64,000 nt of DNA. Source: Nectonema munidae. Taxonomy: Eukaryota > Nematomorpha > Nectonematoida > Nectonematidae. The position numbers and the translations under genes were made by a program. Below, one piece after another: positions 61,601-64,000 of the stretch. The notes under the pieces were generated by a model. That model had not been told where the DNA came from. It was given only the letters and a program-made list of their open reading frames with translations, and did not search any database. The number at the start of each line of letters is the position of its first letter. Position 1 is the stretch's first letter. The stretch covers positions 434,001 to 498,000 of the forward strand of contig JAUIRK010000627.1 of assembly GCA_030549495.1 (NCBI GenBank), given 5' to 3'.

Positions 61601-63298
61601 TTGATATTTCACAAACTCTAAAAAGAGTTTTTCCCTTGGGAATAAAACCTCAATTCTAATGATCTCTTCTAAGTATATGATTTGCCATTGCATATAAGCG
61701 TCAGAATTTTGTGCAAATTTTTTATAACGACACTTTTACTTTAGCTCCTGAAACACCCGATTTTTCTGTAGAAGTTGTAAATGACTTCATGAATATCACC
61801 AAAACGGAAGCAGAAAAACCTGGAGCCTTTTTCTATGTCACATACAAACAAAAAGGTAAGAATAATGTGTTTAACTAAAAATTAACACATCAATTACTAT
61901 TTAATCCGATGTCTAGGTGATTCCAAATGGCGATCAACTCCCATGGAAATGATTAAAATGTGGACTACAGTTAAAGATTTGGAAGAAGAAAAGCCGTATG
62001 AGCTTCAAATGATTTCCATCAACGACAACTACTCCTCAGTCAGCGATATCAAAGAATTTGCAATTCCGCTTGACCGTATGTGCTTATTGATCTATTTTTA
62101 GTGTTGCGATAAAATTTATTTATTAGTGAATTAAGGTGTCATTTTAATTCATCACTAGTTACAAAAATGTAGGATTCCTTCCTGTTTAAAACGATCCAAA
62201 AATTGAGCTTAGATTTTTTGGTAGAGGGTCAATGAAATTTCAATGTTCAAGAAAGGAAAATAGATTACAACCAGTCGAAAAATTCGGACTTGTTGAGGAT
62301 TGAATTTGTGAATGCTAATATGATGATCCAAACAACTGCTACCTTAATTTATTATAGTACATATTCGAATTTTTAAAGTTGCCATTTTGCACACGAATTC
62401 TAATCCCTTTGCTCTATGCCTTAATCTTAAAAAACGAGAAAAAAAAATCGTCTTTCAACAAATGAAAAATTTTGCTGTCTCTTTTCTTTTCCTCGTGATG
62501 CCTGTTTGTGAAAAGTGTTGAGTGGAAAAGTCTTTAGATATCTCCGCTCGTCCTTCACCAATTGGATGACATCCTAAAGGCCTAGGACGCAATGTGTAAA
62601 GGAATATGTATGCTCGATTTATACTAGGCTTGTGTAAATTTGTTTAGAAAAGGGTAAGCACGAGGGGCGATATTGAATTGATACTTTTGAGTTAAACACG
62701 TCACCAAGCTTCCATTGTTCGACACAAGAGGTGCGATTGTGACTTCTAAATGAAAGCACGCCAATGTACCCTTACATCAGGATCTCCCAACGTAATCCAG
62801 CTGGACCCCAGGGTTCCACCGGGCCCAGGAAGAATTAAAAAAAGTGCCTTGGTGTCAGAATTTACTTCATATCTGGTAGTGTTGTTCGACTTTGTCGTCA
62901 TGGAAACATTTATTTTGACTGTGATGTACTAAATCACATAAAGAATTTAACCATTTTTAGAATACAAGAGAGGATACAACTGTTTTCAATGCTTTAATAA
63001 ATAGTTTCTCATCAAAATTTGCGAATTTAAAAGATTATATAGGATTAGAAAAAATTACCACAACTATCCTCTTAAATTCGTCATCAAATCCCTTTGGATT
63101 AATTATAATATATTAATTATTATTTTTTGTTTTGATTCTCAAATTTAGGTCCTCCTAACGTGCCTGAAAGTCTTGCCATCCAGAATTGCACGGCCCAAGA
63201 AACGCGTATCTCTTGGGATGAAGATACGGAAAAAGTCGATGTAACTCATTTCATCGTGGAAAATATTGTCAATGATACTGAATGGAAAGAATTAGACA
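55545..63298 (+). CDS. Neuroglian/L1CAM-like FNIII-repeat protein, partial, 12 exons
   Basis: Spliced coding region encoding about 543 codons. Exons: 55545-55697, 56228-56442, 56738-56864, 57133-57237, 57322-57440, 58567-58753, 59581-59697, 61060-61143, 61400-61501, 61745-61855, 61917-62075, 63149-63298. All have AG/GT borders and join in frame; intron phases are 1,0,1,1,0,1,1,1,1,1,1 with phase 1 at both outer ends. The product is a run of FNIII domains with the B-strand Trp (ISW, IKW, IIW) and F-strand Tyr (YEF, YEI, YKV, YEL). Several segments recall insect neuroglian: VVGYSGED closing FN2, GYKIESWTTNEDEE in FN3, and PPKEPNGRILGYKL in FN4. Neuroglian is a surface adhesion protein of neurons, glia and epithelial junctions; that role is known for the family and inferred here. 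No Ig domain, transmembrane segment or ankyrin-binding tail lies in the window, so the 3' end is outside. A sixth FNIII start (last exon) is unusual, since neuroglian has five. Introns carry SINE and Tc1-like insertions. Confidence 0.88.
56228..56442 (+). CDS. FNIII exon 2: end of FN1, start of FN2
   Basis: The acceptor is AACTTTTTAG and the donor falls after IKWK (AAG/GTTTTT, phase 0). The exon completes FN1 with YSEYEFRLSSIDAEN and TDKCVTPSDVP, then opens FN2 with a PEDVSGAGETPDS segment. A competing acceptor (TTTATTTTCAG at about 56184) would add a few residues. I preferred the downstream site because it keeps phase and avoids an AT-rich insert. Confidence 0.85.
56738..56864 (+). CDS. FNIII exon 3: middle of FN2
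   Basis: The acceptor is AAATTTTTAG in phase 0; the donor is GTAAGT after VN+G (phase 1). It reads PMIREEYNGPGLFYKVNYR and continues with TEEWETAEV and SYTVN. The NGPG turn followed by Y-x-V-x-Y matches the C to C' strands of neuroglian FN2. Confidence 0.87.
57133..57237 (+). CDS. FNIII exon 4: end of FN2
   Basis: Phase 1 in and out; acceptor CTTTGACAG, donor GTATGA. It encodes DLKPYSPYEIKVEAVNEVGS and then VVGYSGED. This is a textbook FNIII F-G hairpin with the L-x-P-x-x-x-Y motif. The last eight residues match the neuroglian FN2-FN3 linker as I remember it, which is the best single diagnostic of the family here. Confidence 0.9.
57322..57440 (+). CDS. FNIII exon 5: first half of FN3
   Basis: The acceptor is CATATTTAG, only 84 bases after the previous exon; the donor is GTCAGT in phase 0. 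It encodes PDDPPENLELLEVIDGNTA, ARISWSPVD and NGPITGYK, the A to C strands of an FNIII domain with its Trp and the NG-x-x-x-GYK turn. Confidence 0.9.
58567..58753 (+). CDS. FNIII exon 6: second half of FN3
   Basis: The acceptor is TGTCCTTTTAAG (phase 0) and the donor GTGAGT (phase 1, ends in A). The reading IESWTTNEDEENKREMIV continues GYK from the previous exon. VQILVKNVKYDGPPSS and the ending ETPEG follow, as in neuroglian FN3. The frame stays open upstream of the acceptor, so the start rests on phase and homology. Confidence 0.85.
58985..59105 (-). mobile_element. tRNA-derived SINE, 5'-truncated, intronic
   Basis: On the minus strand: GTAACTCAAGGTTTTGGGTT, the B box GGGTTCGATCCTG, AAAGCCTACTTTCTTCATAT and AATGAAAACACCCCACGGTA, ending in a GGTAAGGTAA-like tail read inverted. 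The A-box part is missing. It lies in the intron between the FNIII exons at 58567 and 59581. A much weaker B-box-like relative, GGGTTTGATTCC, is at about 59394. Confidence 0.75.
59581..59697 (+). CDS. FNIII exon 7: first half of FN4
   Basis: The acceptor is TTAAGTTCCAG and the donor GTAATG, phase 1 on both sides. It encodes PPHELLASALGSTSARIIW, then KPPKEPNGRILGYKLQYFK. The K-P-x-x-P-N-G-x-x-x-G-Y-K motif is typical of FN4 in the L1 family. A Tc1-like remnant begins only about 40 bases after the donor. Confidence 0.87.
59735..60360 (-). mobile_element. Tc1-like transposon remnant inside an intron
   Basis: Inverted ends: CCTGCAAACGTTTTCGG at about 59742 and, inverted, CTTGCAAACGTTTTCGG near 60345. 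Between them the minus strand shows LKSIFSDKTKLSFVLMDAN near 59850, resembling the F-S-D-E-x-K-x-x-x-x-x-D-G block around the second catalytic Asp of Tc1 transposases. Upstream are ATIVNKPKTSHSQKW-like residues, similar to the linker after the DNA-binding helices. Heavily decayed. It sits about 40 bases after the donor at 59698. Confidence 0.65.
61060..61143 (+). CDS. FNIII exon 8: middle of FN4
   Basis: The acceptor is CTTTCATTTTAG; phases are 1 in and 1 out if the weak donor GTATTC is used. The 28 codons read SDKEGNPLSTTKNLPPVTNP and then NEAFLN. This is a low-complexity FNIII C'-E loop, so it is supported mainly by frame and by fit between its neighbours. Confidence 0.62.
61400..61501 (+). 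CDS. FNIII exon 9: end of FN4
   Basis: The acceptor is GATTCTTTAG and the donor GTAAGC, phase 1 on both sides. It encodes LEPKSSYKVNVQPYSSVGYG, then DPSDVIVTTTDTG. The L-x-P-x-x-x-Y-x-V motif and G-x-G-x-x-S stretch are canonical FNIII F and G strands. Confidence 0.88.
61745..61855 (+). CDS. FNIII exon 10: first half of FN5
   Basis: The acceptor is TTTACTTTAG and the donor GTAAGA, phase 1 on both sides. It encodes PETPDFSVEVVNDFMNITK, then GAFFYVTYKQK. The B strand lacks the usual Trp. NITK is a possible N-glycosylation site. Neuroglian FN5 similarly carries a G-x-x-F-x-V/M-x-x-x stretch before the C' strand. Confidence 0.83.
61917..62075 (+). CDS. FNIII exon 11: second half of FN5
   Basis: The acceptor is GATGTCTAG, 61 bases after the previous exon; the donor is GTATGT; phase 1 on both sides. 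It encodes GDSKWRSTPMEM, then VKDLEEEKPYELQMISIND and KEFAIPLD. The pattern KW..., L-x-x-x-x-x-Y-x-L-x-x-x-S is a normal FNIII C' to G run. In neuroglian a membrane anchor follows here; in this gene another FNIII start follows instead. Confidence 0.87.
63149..63298 (+). CDS. FNIII exon 12: start of a sixth FNIII domain
   Basis: The acceptor is CTCAAATTTAG and the donor GTAAAA, phase 1 on both sides, 50 codons. It encodes RPPNVPESLAIQNCTAQETR, ISWDEDTEKV and NDTEWKELD, i.e. FNIII strands A to C' with the core Trp. It has two N-glycosylation sequons (NCT, NDT). Its Cys position and its cut at the W-x-x-L/I end mirror the first exon at 55545, suggesting an FN1-type domain. Its partner exon is not in the last 700 bases. 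Confidence 0.83.
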
Positions 63299-64000
63299 GT
63301 AAAAATCACTTTTTTTCAAATGTCACCTGATGGCTAATTGTTTGAAGCGTGGATTCCAAATATTTTCTCTAGTCGACGCCTTGCTTCGCTTTTCATTCAT
63401 GACACATTTTTCTTTCAAGTTTTGCAAGATTATTTTTAATTAATATTATTATTGATAGGATGAGTACTAGGAAATCGTAGCAAACTTTTTTCCCATTTCC
63501 GATATCAAAACAGATAAAAGTGAATAAGCTATTATATTACAAATAAGAGATATTTAATCTAGTGCCCTGTTTACACAGATATCACAAATATTTTTCTCTA
63601 ACCTCAATTCAAGTTTCCCTCTATTTTACAGTTTTTACTTTTTTACCTGATTTTTTCGGGATACCTAAAAGAATTTACTTTGATACTTTTGCTCATAAGT
63701 TTTATTTTCTTATCAATCTACACAAAAATATACGGAGATATTTGATATAAATTTATATGTAATTTATGCATGACGCCTATAAAATAATGACTACTATTAA
63801 AGCAGGATGTTAGGGTGCTATATTCTGATCAATATTTATTATATAAACTTATTTTTAAAAAACATTTTAGATTATGGAGAAGACTAAGCCTAAGTATGAA
63901 ATTATCGGCTAAAGTTTTGTAACTAATTTTGTAATGTAGGCGTGAGTGGCGCTAAGCCAAATATCAAATATTAGTACTCAGACATTTTGCAGAATTATAG
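63299..64000. other. Start of an intron running off the window
   Basis: Follows a GTAAAA donor. The second half of the sixth FNIII domain (an L-x-P-x-x-x-Y-type exon) was not seen. The open frame at 63562-63750 is Phe-rich and shows no domain. Confidence 0.5.

Noticed and set aside
62750-62932. 60-codon frame and GC-richer block between the last two exons
   Set aside because: It looks like a repeat fragment (possible hAT-type end near 62776). It does not join in phase with the FNIII exons and has no FNIII motif.
63383-63440. Possible exon after TTTTCTCTAG near 63386
   Set aside because: The reading is in frame for only about 20 codons and shows no FNIII F-strand pattern.
1-64000. LTR retrotransposons, other virus-like elements, CRISPR arrays and rRNA genes
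   Set aside because: No protease, integrase or capsid motifs, long direct terminal repeats, regularly spaced repeats or rRNA-like sequence were recognised on reading.

Overview
The window looks like AT-rich, repeat-laden nuclear DNA of an animal, very probably an arthropod; a copepod or other crustacean is my guess, from overall feel only. One host gene can be supported: the right-hand ~8 kb (55.5-63.3 kb, + strand) holds twelve short exons with GT..AG borders and mostly phase-1 introns. They encode fibronectin type III (FNIII) domains closely resembling the FNIII array of neuroglian/L1CAM cell-adhesion proteins. The 3' end of the gene lies outside the window. A possible signal-peptide exon at 48.46 kb ends in the matching splice phase. 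If it is real, the product starts directly with FNIII domains and lacks the six Ig domains of classical neuroglian.

Nearly everything else I recognise is dead or non-autonomous mobile DNA. Left to right: a dispersed repeat at position 1 (second copy at 43.5 kb); a short palindromic element (2.34 kb); a 28-bp minisatellite joined to a large foldback (3.47-4.5 kb); a decayed RNase-H-bearing LINE (4.7-8.9 kb, +); a decayed piggyBac transposase (10.3-11.8 kb, +); a hAT-type MITE (12.39 kb); more hAT remnants (14.6 and 16.2 kb); a degenerate ~120-150 bp tandem repeat (16.7-17.6 kb) whose relative lies inverted at 52.2-53.3 kb; a decayed RTE-type LINE (18.5-21.0 kb, -); a long pogo/mariner-like MITE (21.35-22.2 kb); a hAT MITE abutting a piggyBac remnant (24.1-25.0 kb); further hAT MITEs at 25.5, 27.8, 40.4, 42.5 and 43.2 kb; an unusual MITE with internal 42-bp repeats (31.6 kb); tRNA-derived SINE copies at 29.6, 39.5, 45.5 and 59.0 kb; a TTAA-flanked piggyBac MITE (55.1 kb); and a Tc1-like remnant inside an intron of the host gene (59.7-60.4 kb). 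Several MITEs have clear target-site duplications.

Long stretches (8.9-10.3, 12.6-14.6, 22.2-24.1, 29.8-31.5, 34.9-40.4, 43.7-45.4 and 45.6-48.4 kb) show only AT-rich sequence and microsatellites. I saw no rRNA, functional tRNA, CRISPR array, LTR element or other virus-derived element. All calls come from reading the sequence and from remembered family motifs; no search or alignment was run.
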